A stretch of 64,000 nucleotides of DNA from Prevotella sp. (GTDB lineage: Bacteria > Bacteroidota > Bacteroidia > Bacteroidales > Bacteroidaceae): positions 23,872 through 87,871 of the forward strand of contig JALFCW010000003.1 of assembly GCA_022771625.1 (NCBI GenBank). Reading direction: 5' to 3'. Below the pieces are notes generated by a model. The model was not told the DNA's origin. It worked only from the letters and a program-made list of their open reading frames with translations, and ran no database searches. Positions 38,764-48,351 of this stretch are shown here, piece after piece; the first letter of the stretch is position 1; each line of letters begins with the position of its first letter. The position numbers and the translations under genes were made by a program.

Positions 38764-40503
38764 ATGGTGGACTCTGAAAACAACGCCCTCGAAATGGGCA
38801 AAACCGTATTTCCTTCCTACACGTCCAAGCGTGAGGTGCTCGACCGTGTGCGCGAATTGGCACATGCAGAGGATGCTCCCGACAAGGATGAGGTGGACTA
38901 TCTAAAGACTGCGTTCTACAAATTACACATCGCAGAGCGCGAGGCTAATTACAAGGAGTTTATTGAGAGTGGAGGCAATCCCGACAACTTCCAGATTCTT
39001 CCCGACGACCTCGAGGAGGCATTCAAGGCCGAAATGGGCGTGGTGAAGGAAAGGCGAGCCAAACTATTGCGCGAGCAGGAAGAGGAGAAGGAACGCAATA
39101 TGCAGCGCAAGCTCGAGATAATCGACAAAATCAAGCTGATGGTCACATCGCCTGAGGATGCCGGAAAGTCATATCCCGAATTCAAGGCATTGCAGCAGGA
39201 ATGGAAGGAGATAGGCTCTGTGCCGGCTTCTAAGGCCAACGAGCTGTGGCGTAACTACCAGTTGTATGTCGAGCAGTTCTACGATATGTTCAAACTCAAT
39301 ATCGAGGCTCGTGAATATGATTTCAAGAAAAACCTGGAGTTAAAGACCCACTTGTGCGAGGCTGCCGAAAAATTGGCTGATGAGCAAGATGTGATTAGTG
39401 CGTTCCATCAATTGCAGAAACTACATCAGGAATATCGCGAAATAGGTCCTGTGGCAAAGGATTTGCGCGAGCAGATTTGGACAAGGTTTAAGGCTGCCAG
39501 CACTGTCATCAACAAGCGCCATCAGCAGCATTTCGACGATTTGAGAGCCAAAGAGGAAGACAACCTCGCCCGCAAAACCGTCCTATGTGAAAAGGTGGAG
39601 GCAATCGCCGCCGAGGAAAACAAGGGGGCTGGTGATTGGGAAAAGCATACACAGCAGATAATGGACGTTCAGGCGGAATGGAAAACTATCGGTTTTGCTC
39701 CGCAGAAAATGAATGTTAAGATATTTGAGCGCTTTAGGGCTGCTTGTGATGATTTCTTTGGAAGAAAGGCACTGTATTTCCGCGAACTGAAGGAAATATT
39801 CAAGACTAATGCCGACAAAAAACGTGCATTGGTGGAGAAAGCCCAGGCATTGCAGGACAGCACTGATTGGAAATCCACTTCTGATAAGTTTATCGCACTC
39901 CAAAAGGAGTGGAAAACCATCGGTATTGTGCCCAAGAAACAGGGCGACGTGTTGTGGTCGGATTTCCTTGCTGCATGCAACCATTTCTTCGAGGCACGCA
40001 ATGCAGCCACCGAAGGACAGCGCAATGAGGAGCATGTCAACCTCACGCATAAGCGCGAGATAATTGAGAAACTCAAGGCTCTCTTGGATACCGACGACGC
40101 TGATGCGGCCAATACCGCTCTTCAGGAGTTGGCCGAGGAATACAAGGCTGTTGGTCATGTGCCGTTCAAAGAGAAAGACAAGTTATATGATGAATATCAT
40201 ACCGTCATCAATAGCCTGCGCGACAAGTTTGGAATACTCCCAGGTAAGTCACGTCGTCAGGGCGGTAAGTCACGCCGTGGTGATAGTTCTCTCGATGAGC
40301 GCACACGCCTGATGCGTCAGTATGATTCTCTTAAGAGTGAGATTCAAACCTATGAAAATAATATCGGCTTCCTCAGTGTGAGCAGCAAGAAAGGAAATAA
40401 ACTCATCGACGACATGAATCGTAAGGTAGAGAAGCTTAAGGCGGAATTCGCCAATGTCAAGGCGCGCATCATTGCCATCGACAAGGAGAACGCAGCTGAG
40501 TAA
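38764..40503 (+). CDS. DUF349 repeat protein
   Basis: Repeated W+xIG.(A/V)P motifs (EWKEIGSVP, EYREIGPV, EWKTIGFAP, EWKTIGIVP, EYKAVGHVP). Confidence 0.9.
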   Translation: MVDSENNALEMGKTVFPSYTSKREVLDRVRELAHAEDAPDKDEVDYLKTAFYKLHIAEREANYKEFIESGGNPDNFQILPDDLEEAFKAEMGVVKERRAKLLREQEEEKERNMQRKLEIIDKIKLMVTSPEDAGKSYPEFKALQQEWKEIGSVPASKANELWRNYQLYVEQFYDMFKLNIEAREYDFKKNLELKTHLCEAAEKLADEQDVISAFHQLQKLHQEYREIGPVAKDLREQIWTRFKAASTVINKRHQQHFDDLRAKEEDNLARKTVLCEKVEAIAAEENKGAGDWEKHTQQIMDVQAEWKTIGFAPQKMNVKIFERFRAACDDFFGRKALYFRELKEIFKTNADKKRALVEKAQALQDSTDWKSTSDKFIALQKEWKTIGIVPKKQGDVLWSDFLAACNHFFEARNAATEGQRNEEHVNLTHKREIIEKLKALLDTDDADAANTALQELAEEYKAVGHVPFKEKDKLYDEYHTVINSLRDKFGILPGKSRRQGGKSRRGDSSLDERTRLMRQYDSLKSEIQTYENNIGFLSVSSKKGNKLIDDMNRKVEKLKAEFANVKARIIAIDKENAAE

Positions 40504-40511
40504 TTACATAT

Positions 40512-40580
40512 TAAACACATAGACACGGAGGTACAGAGTTTAGATATTGACTCTGTGTCTCCGTGTCTCTGTGTTTTTAT
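40512..40580. repeat. Inverted CACGGAG/CACAGAG repeat (family C), candidate bidirectional terminator
   Basis: aacacatagacacggaggtacagag ... ctctgtgtctccgtgtctctgtgttttta between convergent genes. Confidence 0.85.
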
Positions 40581-40585
40581 TTCTT

Positions 40586-41857
40586 TTATTCCTTCACCAA
40601 CGCCTCGCATAGCCTCCTCTGAAGCACTCTCGCGTCGAGTACCGACATCTCACTGTCCATGATAGCAAAGGCAAGCGTATGCCCATTACTGCCCTCGCAG
40701 AATCCGGCCAGCGAACTGATGCCATAGGGGTGGGAGAGGGTGCCCGTCTTGGCGCGTATCTTTCCGCGGAGCTTAGGTCCTGCCATCTCGCGCACCAGCG
40801 TACCGTCATTGCCCGATATCGAAAGGTTGCGGTTGAGTGAGGCGCGGATGGCATCGTCTTTATAACCATAGCGCAGGATGGTGGTGAGAGCTATTGGCGA
40901 CAGACGGTTATGGGTGCACAATCCACAACCGTCGTGGATACACAGTGATGGAGAGGTGAGCGATAGACTGTCGGTGAGAAAACGTCGCAGATAGTCAACT
41001 CCTTCCGTCACGGGGTTACCCTTGGGATTCACCCTGCTGCCGATGGTGTATAGCATGGCTGTTGCCTGTGTGTTCGAACTGTTCTTCCACATCCTCTTCA
41101 CCACATCATCAATCTGCCGACGACTCACATGCAGGCATGTAAATCCCTTTGGCACGCTCGACATTACAATCTGACTGTCAGCCACGCTCACCCCGCAGCC
41201 CCTCAACGAGGCCTTGAGAGCCTTCACCACACGGTCGCCGCCCTTGTAGAAGATTCCGTACTTAGAGAAGGTGAGGTCCCATGGATACCAGTGTTCCTCG
41301 CTCTTCACAGGTTCGGTGATATGCAGGTCCACGATAAGTTTTCCTCCAATCTTTCTCACTCCCTTTTGCCTTATCGCCTTTGCAAAGACGTTCAGGTCAG
41401 GAACCATCAGTTGTGGGTCGAGCCCTGCACGAAACGCCACGTCACCATTAAGCGTTCCCTCATTTCCCACTGTGCCCCGCATAAAAATACCGGTCCAGTA
41501 GTGATAGTCCGCACCCAGCAATTTCAGTCCAGCCACTCCCGATAGTAGTTTCATGCACGATGCCGATGGCAGTGCGAGAGTGTCATTACATCCATAAACA
41601 TCCTTGTCGGCAGTGATGTCATATACGTGGAAAGCAAATTTCCCCTCTGGGCGTTGCTTAGATGCAAAATCCGCAAGTCGGCTTACGAGAGCAGTATCTA
41701 CAGTAGTCGCTTCTTTCTCCATCGTCTCCTTTCCCTTTTCCAGTCCCTCCTCGTTATTATCCGAGCATGCCTTCACGCTCATTATAGAGCCTACGATAGC
41801 AATAGAGAGTAAAACTATTCCCTTTGCCAAACAACCTTTCTTTATTTTTCTTTTCAT
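40586..41857 (-). CDS. dacB: D-alanyl-D-alanine carboxypeptidase/endopeptidase (PBP4 family)
   Basis: LALPSASCMKLLSG (SxxK), KNSSNTQAT (SxN), RAKTGTLSH (KTG). Confidence 0.93.
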   Translation of the reverse strand: MKRKIKKGCLAKGIVLLSIAIVGSIMSVKACSDNNEEGLEKGKETMEKEATTVDTALVSRLADFASKQRPEGKFAFHVYDITADKDVYGCNDTLALPSASCMKLLSGVAGLKLLGADYHYWTGIFMRGTVGNEGTLNGDVAFRAGLDPQLMVPDLNVFAKAIRQKGVRKIGGKLIVDLHITEPVKSEEHWYPWDLTFSKYGIFYKGGDRVVKALKASLRGCGVSVADSQIVMSSVPKGFTCLHVSRRQIDDVVKRMWKNSSNTQATAMLYTIGSRVNPKGNPVTEGVDYLRRFLTDSLSLTSPSLCIHDGCGLCTHNRLSPIALTTILRYGYKDDAIRASLNRNLSISGNDGTLVREMAGPKLRGKIRAKTGTLSHPYGISSLAGFCEGSNGHTLAFAIMDSEMSVLDARVLQRRLCEALVKE

Positions 41858-42066
41858 ATATTCTTAACTTCTTGATTTTTTGCAAAGGTAATAATTAATT
41901 TTCATATATCAAAACTTATATCCGTTTTTCTCGTTCTCCTTGCCGAATTTCTGCGAATCATCAATCGGCCTCCTCAGTCATCAATCATCATCCCCTGCCT
42001 CCCCGTCCAAATGTCCCCTATCCATTTTAATGTAAAATGGAGTATCTTGGAGATCCATAGACCTCG

Positions 42067-42247
42067 GTTCTTATGACATTACTATACTCAGTTCTTATGT
42101 CATTAGAATACTCAGTTCTTATGTCATTAGAATACTCAGTTTTTATGTCATTAGAATACCCAGTTCTTATGATACAAGAATAGGGTGTTCTTTTGACCTT
42201 AGGATGCCCTGTTCTTATGTCATTATAATCGGGTGTTCTAAAACAAG
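42067..42247. repeat. 24-bp tandem repeat array, about 7.5 units (family D)
   Basis: Units GTTCTTATGTCATTAGAATACTCA with exact 24-nt period; units 2 and 3 identical, outer units degenerate. Confidence 0.95.
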
Positions 42248-42282
42248 AAAAGCGTGTGACTCAGAAGAGACACACGCTTTTC
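42247..42282. terminator. Bidirectional hairpin terminator
   Basis: gaaaagcgtgtg actcagaagaga cacacgcttttc. Confidence 0.8.
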
Positions 42283-42980
42283 ATTTGATTAATGTATTAC
42301 CTATAATGTATTCTTTCTACAGGGGCTTACTTCACCTCCTCGAAAACGACTTTAACTGACTATCAATGCGTTAGCACCGGGGGTTGCACACATGTCACAA
42401 AAACGGAAATAACCATTGATAATCAACATGTTACAAAATCACTGCAAAGGTATATATTTCTCCCCAAACAACCAAAAGAAAACACATAAAAAATCACATA
42501 CTTGCTACATTTTTTTGATTTGGATTGATTATGGAATGCAGAAACGCCCCCTGTCATTACTAAAATATGCCAATACTGGCAACTTTTAGTCGTGAGGTTT
42601 GTCTTGGTCGCATTAAATATCTGCCATTATTGGCACTTTCTTATTCAGGAATACCTGTAAAATAGCTCTATTATCTCTTTCTTTGGCAAATTACCAGCAA
42701 ATTAAACTTGATCTTAATTATCGCTGATTATCAGTATATTAGACATATTTATATCCGCATTTTGATTGTTTCAGCAAGTTGCCAGCAAATTACCAGCAAA
42801 TTAAAATATGCTCGAAGAGGAATGCGATTACGTTGCCAAAATGACTTGTTTGTGCCAATGATAACGACAAATACTTGATAAAATCATCAAATTTTCACTG
42901 TAAACAATAAAAATTATGTGTATTCTGCTGAATTATGAATTATTTTTTGTATCTTTGCCCTCAAATAAGAGAAATCTATC

Positions 42981-43196
42981 ATGGCTAAATTAAATCGGAT
43001 AAGAATCGTTCTAGCAGAACACGACCTAAACAACAAGTGGTTGGCGGATAAGTTGGGAAAGGATCAGGCAACTATATCCAAATGGGTAACAAACACTACC
43101 CAACCCAGCCTTGAAACACTCATAGCTATTGCCAATGCACTTGAAGTGCCTGTGCAGGAGTTGGTGAGACAGGAAGAATTCAATCAAGAGAAATAA
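42981..43196 (+). CDS. XRE-family HTH regulator
   Basis: LNNKWLADKLGKDQATISKWVTNTTQPSLETLIAIANALEV. Confidence 0.92.
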   Translation: MAKLNRIRIVLAEHDLNNKWLADKLGKDQATISKWVTNTTQPSLETLIAIANALEVPVQELVRQEEFNQEK

Positions 43197-43201
43197 GTCG
43201 A

Positions 43202-44356
43202 ATGATAACAAAAGACGAAATACAAGAATCGCTGCATAGCACGGAAACCTATCGTGTGGAGCGAAACACTTCAACAGGTGACATGGATTCTCGTCCCATC
43301 GAGGAACAGATGGCCGCTGTGGGCATGTATGACACAGAGCATCAATGCCCAACATACGCAGCGGTCGTCCTGTTTGGCAACAAACCACGCCGTTTTATGC
43401 CAGGTCTTTACGTGCAGTATGTGTGCTTCAAGGGTGAAGACGTGACCAGTGAGGCAGAGAATGAAATGCAGTTGGAAGGCAACTATTGTGAATTGTTGCC
43501 GCGCCTGGAATCGCTTTTGGAGTTGTCTGTCATCAAGAAGAAACCCGTTTTTGTTTCTATCCTTCGCGAGGAGATGGTCAGCAACTACCCCTATCAGGCT
43601 ATCCGAGAGCTTCTTCTCAACGCCTGTATGCACCGCGATATGCAGAGTAAAACGCCACTTCGCTTTTATGAGTTTGCCAGCCATCTGGAGATTCTGAATG
43701 CTGGTGGCTTGTATGGCAATGCCCGTCCTGAGAATTTTCCAAGTGTGAACGATTATCGCAATCCACTTGTTGCCAGTGCCATGAAGACGCTGGGCTATGT
43801 CAATATGTTCAATCGAGGTGTAGGACAAGTTCAGACTGACTTGAAGGAAAATGGCAACCAACCCGCAGAGTTCAACGTCAATCTTATCACGGCATTCAAG
43901 GTTGATGTGAAAGTGTCACAGAGCTATACCAACGAAAATGGCAGTAAAAATGGCGGTAAAGTTGGCGGTGATGTCCCCAGCTTGTCCCCAGCTTTGTCAC
44001 AAGTCTTGTCCCCAGACGAAGAAAAGGATGCAAGTACTGATGCAAAAAATGCAATCTCCAGTTCAAAGGTTGCAACCTTGGATGAAAAGGTTGCAAGTTC
44101 GGAACCAAAGGTTGTAACCTCCGAAGAAAAAGTTGCAAGCCCGAAGAAGAAAATCTCGTCCGAAGAAATGGCCATCTACATTTTGGAATACTGTTCCACG
44201 TTGCGATCGATGTACGAAATAGCGCAATTCGCAAACAGAGACAAGAACTACATAAGGAATAAAGTCTTGCCGCGACTGGCTGAGAAACTGGAAAAGGAGT
44301 ATCCCGATGTACCCAACCATCCCCGGCAGAGATGCCGAACCATAGGAAGATCGTAG
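43202..44356 (+). CDS. AlbA_2/RecG-like ATP-binding regulator, apparently lacking the AlbA_2 core
   Basis: LHSTETYRVERNTSTGDMD joined to RPIEEQMAAVGMYD; later REEMVSNYPYQAIRELLLNACMHRDMQ; KVATLDEKVASSEPKVVTSEEKVAS linker repeats. Confidence 0.75.
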   Translation: MITKDEIQESLHSTETYRVERNTSTGDMDSRPIEEQMAAVGMYDTEHQCPTYAAVVLFGNKPRRFMPGLYVQYVCFKGEDVTSEAENEMQLEGNYCELLPRLESLLELSVIKKKPVFVSILREEMVSNYPYQAIRELLLNACMHRDMQSKTPLRFYEFASHLEILNAGGLYGNARPENFPSVNDYRNPLVASAMKTLGYVNMFNRGVGQVQTDLKENGNQPAEFNVNLITAFKVDVKVSQSYTNENGSKNGGKVGGDVPSLSPALSQVLSPDEEKDASTDAKNAISSSKVATLDEKVASSEPKVVTSEEKVASPKKKISSEEMAIYILEYCSTLRSMYEIAQFANRDKNYIRNKVLPRLAEKLEKEYPDVPNHPRQRCRTIGRS

Positions 44357-44408
44357 CAACAGAGAAGGAAGAAGAATATAAGAAGTAAGCAAGAAAAAAC
44401 AGCATATA

Positions 44409-45050
44409 ATGGAGAAGAAGGAACCAAACATAACTCCACGTTTCAAGAAAGGCAATGCTTTTGTTGGAATGGCTCCGCACCCTCTCGTTTTCATGGAGAT
44501 AAACGAAGTGAAAGGGGATGCTGGGAATAAAGATTTCTGTATTGTAACATTGTATTCGCTTGACGAAAAGGGAATCAATGCTCAGCGTCGATTCCCTATG
44601 GTTGCTGTTGAAGGTGAGTTCTGTAACTTCAAGCCCATCTCTCGAAACCTTCTCAAAGAGGCTAAAAGCTTGATGCGCCAATACGATGCAGAAGTCAGAC
44701 AACTGACGGATAAGAAAAAAGCGAAAGCACTATGCAAGGAATATAATCGCAAGTTGACAGAGATGCTCCCCGATGCCGAAGAAAGACTAGCACTTGCACA
44801 GCAAATTGAAAAGGAGATTATCACAAACAAATGGCTCGACTGTGAAGAAGACAATTACTGGGTAGAAGATTCTGAGCAAGGTGACAAGTACATTACTCTT
44901 GTCTGTGTAACCTCAGAGTCATACGATGACAAGAATGATAAAACCATTACCGAGCAATCCATCTACCTGTGTGATAACTGTCCGTATGGATGGGGTACAC
45001 TTGTTAAAAGTGGTGCTAAGTATATGGTGATAGATAAACCGCAGAAGTAA
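44409..45050 (+). CDS. Hypothetical protein
   Basis: Complete ORF, no recognised family. Confidence 0.6.
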   Translation: MEKKEPNITPRFKKGNAFVGMAPHPLVFMEINEVKGDAGNKDFCIVTLYSLDEKGINAQRRFPMVAVEGEFCNFKPISRNLLKEAKSLMRQYDAEVRQLTDKKKAKALCKEYNRKLTEMLPDAEERLALAQQIEKEIITNKWLDCEEDNYWVEDSEQGDKYITLVCVTSESYDDKNDKTITEQSIYLCDNCPYGWGTLVKSGAKYMVIDKPQK

Positions 45051-45095
45051 ATCACATTGATAGTTAACAGAAAACATTATTAAATCAAGATAGTT

Positions 45096-46184
45096 ATGGC
45101 ATACAAAGATATTATAAACAACATTTGCAGTAACATCCATACAGGTCTTATTGACTTTGATGAACCTCGTAGCGAAGCTTCAATGCCTACACAGGCATCT
45201 TCTGAGTTCATTACCAACAAGCAGCAAGGCGATTGGGCGGAGGATGTTTTATTCAGAGCAATTAATGACAATTCTGAGAATATTGTTGCTGTGAGGTATG
45301 GTAAATCTGATGACCTTGTAGCAGGAGATGAAGGATTTGAAAAGTTTTTCAATGACTATCAGGCTGAACTCGATGCCATTGGTAAACGTCCAGACATTCT
45401 GCTGTTCAAGAAGGAGGATTTTAATGAATCTCTTGGTTATGACATCAGTTCAAAATCAAGTAGTGAGATTGGCGACTATGTTGCTAAAGCTATTGCAGGC
45501 ATTGAGGTTCGTTCGAGCGCTTTCCTCATCAATAAATACACAGAAGAGGCCAACAGAGTTATTCGTAAAAATACGGAAAGAGCTATTGAGTTAAAGAATA
45601 TTGTATTAGACGAATATGTTGATCTGTTGGAACAGAAACGTCCTGAGCTGATAGCGATTCTTCAGCAGCTTGACGAAACTTCTGTACGATCTATCGACTA
45701 CCGAAAACCGACGTGGAAGACCTCGCAAAGGCTTCAAGAATTAACAGACAATCTGTCTGAACTAAAAGACTGTCTGAAGGTAATACAAAAGCGCAATTCA
45801 TTATCCATCACCCCCAAGGTGGAAGATTTGAAGGTCGTTCACAAATGGATAATGACTTACAATGTGCCACATTTTTACGTACAGGTATTTTTTGACAAAG
45901 TGTATGGTGTATCGTTTCAGCACATTTTGGAACTTGTGTCAAGTCCCGATTTGGAGGATGACAAATACTTCATTGAACAAGATACAAAGAATCAAAACAA
46001 GACAACCATTAAGATACCTTCTCAAGATGGTACTTGCCTTGCAGAAGCCGTTACCGAACCTAATCATCAAAGTGTGAGAAAGGAGTTAAACAAAGGGAGA
46101 TTATTGTTTTATGTGAAATTTGATGGCGGTGAGGCATGCTTGGATGCCAACAATTTTGAATCTCTATTTGGAATAAAACTCTAA
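45096..46184 (+). CDS. AccI-like type II restriction endonuclease
   Basis: KRPDILLFKKED...LGYDISSKSSSEIGDYVAKAIAGIEVRSSAFLINKY resembles the AccI restriction enzyme family; followed 4 bp later by a methyltransferase. Confidence 0.6.
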   Translation: MAYKDIINNICSNIHTGLIDFDEPRSEASMPTQASSEFITNKQQGDWAEDVLFRAINDNSENIVAVRYGKSDDLVAGDEGFEKFFNDYQAELDAIGKRPDILLFKKEDFNESLGYDISSKSSSEIGDYVAKAIAGIEVRSSAFLINKYTEEANRVIRKNTERAIELKNIVLDEYVDLLEQKRPELIAILQQLDETSVRSIDYRKPTWKTSQRLQELTDNLSELKDCLKVIQKRNSLSITPKVEDLKVVHKWIMTYNVPHFYVQVFFDKVYGVSFQHILELVSSPDLEDDKYFIEQDTKNQNKTTIKIPSQDGTCLAEAVTEPNHQSVRKELNKGRLLFYVKFDGGEACLDANNFESLFGIKL

Positions 46185-46188
46185 TAGG

Positions 46189-48288
46189 ATGACTCTCGAA
46201 CAGAAATACATTGCGTCAACATCTCTTGACCACCGCAAAAGATATGCTCAGTTCTTCACACCAGAAAAGATTGCTGAGTTTATGTGCCAATGGGTGTTAC
46301 ATGGAAAGCAGAAGACTCGTGTTCTCGAACCAGCATACGGCTTGGGAATTTTTTCGCGTATCCTTGCTCAGAATGCAACTCTACCTATAGATGCGTACGA
46401 AATTGATGAACAAATCTTTGCAAGTGCAGTTACAGCTCGCCCAAATGGAGTGAATCTTAGGAATGAAGATTATTTTGCGAGTGATTGGAATGCAAAATAT
46501 GACGCCATTGTTTGTAATCCTCCATATTTAAAATTTCACGATTACGACAATGCTACTTATATACCAGATGTAAACAATCATTTAGGAACAAAACTTAATG
46601 GTTTCACTAACCTATATACTTTGTTCCTTCTAAAATCAATTGCTCAGTTGCAAGAAGGCGGACGTCTGGCATACATTATTCCCTCGGAGTTCCTCAATTC
46701 CGATTATGGTGTAGAGGTAAAACACGCTTTGATAGAGAGTAACACTCTGCACCACATAATAGTCATCGATTTTACAGAATGTGCTTTTGACGATGCTTTA
46801 ACAACCGCTTGTATTCTCCTTTGTGAAAGAACGACTGGTTCTGTAAGTGTACGTTTCTCATTAGTCAACAATATAGAAGGGTTAAACACTTGTCTAAGTG
46901 AATATACGGAATACAATACCTCGGAGCTTGATGCAAACATAAAGTGGAAATCATACTATGAAGAAGGTAATAGTTGTAAATACAATCATCTTGTGCCGTT
47001 CTCTAAGTTTGCCAAGGTTTCGCGTGGTATCGCTACAGGCGCAAACGATTTTTTTACGTTTAAGCCTTCAAAAGCAGATGACTATGATATTCCCGAAGAG
47101 TGCTTGATGCCATGTATCTGCAAAGCTGTAGATGCTCCACAGACTTTTTTTACTCAGAATGAATACACAAAATTAATAAACGCCGATAAGGCCGTCTATC
47201 TATTCAACGGTAGTACTGCACCAAACAACAAAAATGTGCAAAGGTACATACATCTTGGTGAAGAATCAGAAATCAACAAACGTTATCTTACAGCAAGTCG
47301 TTCTCCGTGGTATGCTATTGAGAATCGGCCTCCTGCGCCAATATGGGTTTCTGTTTTCAATAGAAGTGGTTTGCGTTTCATTCGCAACGAAGCAAATATT
47401 TATAACCTCACAACATTCCATTGCGTTTATCCTAAAAATACTGGGCTTGATGTAGAGGTGTTGTTTGCATACCTTATTACGGATGTGGCAAAGGAGATTT
47501 TTCTCGACAATTCGCGTCAATACGGGAATGGTCTTATTAAATTCGAACCAAACGATCTAAACAAAGGCATGGTTGTGGACTTGACCTTGCTGAGTCCAGA
47601 TGAGAGCTCGTTTATAAAGAATGTGTACGCATTGATTAAAGATACTCAGAAAGAGAAAAATGGGATACTGTTACTGAATGAATTCTTTTCATTGAGATAT
47701 ACTGACGGCATAAGTAAGATAGACGTATTTAATGAAAGACTTCAAGCTCTAAAAGAGACTCTTTTATCAACTACAGAAGAATCTGTCAAAATTATAAGCA
47801 AATCACGTGTAAAACAGCTGAATTTTCTCGACCTTTTCGACCAATATGAATTTGAGCCTATTACACAGAATGATATGGTTTGTGAGGATATTGAGCTAGA
47901 ATATGATTCGAAGAGCATTCATCGTAACCTGCCTATCGACCTCGCAAAGAACCTCCTTGTCTGCAACGTCAAGAAGGATAATTGGGAGCGGTATCTCGAT
48001 GGTTCGGCCAAGATTTACTATACAGGCAAGAAATTCCCGTCAACAGTTGCGCTCAACAAACTCTACTACTTCATGCCGTACCTCTCTGGAAAAGGCATTC
48101 GCGATCTTTACTATATCAAGATTGCTCGACTTGGCTATCGCAAGGAAGGCCAAGAAAATGAGGACAAAAATGATCTACGGCTTGTGTTTGAGATTGAGCA
48201 TGTCGGTCAGTTATTCAGTGATTACAAGAAAGTGAAACTCGAAATTTGGCGTACGTTTACGGATACGACGATTGAGAAAATACTCTGA
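46189..48288 (+). CDS. N6-adenine DNA methyltransferase (class I, NPPY)
   Basis: RKRYAQFFTPEKIAEFMCQWVL, VLEPAYGLGIFSRIL, DAIVCNPPYLKF. Confidence 0.9.
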   Translation: MTLEQKYIASTSLDHRKRYAQFFTPEKIAEFMCQWVLHGKQKTRVLEPAYGLGIFSRILAQNATLPIDAYEIDEQIFASAVTARPNGVNLRNEDYFASDWNAKYDAIVCNPPYLKFHDYDNATYIPDVNNHLGTKLNGFTNLYTLFLLKSIAQLQEGGRLAYIIPSEFLNSDYGVEVKHALIESNTLHHIIVIDFTECAFDDALTTACILLCERTTGSVSVRFSLVNNIEGLNTCLSEYTEYNTSELDANIKWKSYYEEGNSCKYNHLVPFSKFAKVSRGIATGANDFFTFKPSKADDYDIPEECLMPCICKAVDAPQTFFTQNEYTKLINADKAVYLFNGSTAPNNKNVQRYIHLGEESEINKRYLTASRSPWYAIENRPPAPIWVSVFNRSGLRFIRNEANIYNLTTFHCVYPKNTGLDVEVLFAYLITDVAKEIFLDNSRQYGNGLIKFEPNDLNKGMVVDLTLLSPDESSFIKNVYALIKDTQKEKNGILLLNEFFSLRYTDGISKIDVFNERLQALKETLLSTTEESVKIISKSRVKQLNFLDLFDQYEFEPITQNDMVCEDIELEYDSKSIHRNLPIDLAKNLLVCNVKKDNWERYLDGSAKIYYTGKKFPSTVALNKLYYFMPYLSGKGIRDLYYIKIARLGYRKEGQENEDKNDLRLVFEIEHVGQLFSDYKKVKLEIWRTFTDTTIEKIL

Positions 48289-48300
48289 TGGATGATAGTC

Positions 48301-48347
48301 AGTGGCATTCTGCACAAGTCTGAAATGATTAAATACAGAATGCCACT
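48301..48347. terminator. Bidirectional terminator between convergent restriction genes
   Basis: agtggcattctg ... cagaatgccact perfect 12-bp inverted repeat. Confidence 0.75.
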
Positions 48348-48351
48348 CACT

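Noticed and set aside
42067-42247. CRISPR array
   Set aside because: Repeats are directly contiguous with 24-nt period and no spacers; no cas genes in window.
43271-44702. Minus-strand ORFs (43271-43861, 43896-44702, 44063-44578) opposite the AlbA-like gene
   Set aside because: Antisense of repeat-bearing coding DNA; no recognisable domain.
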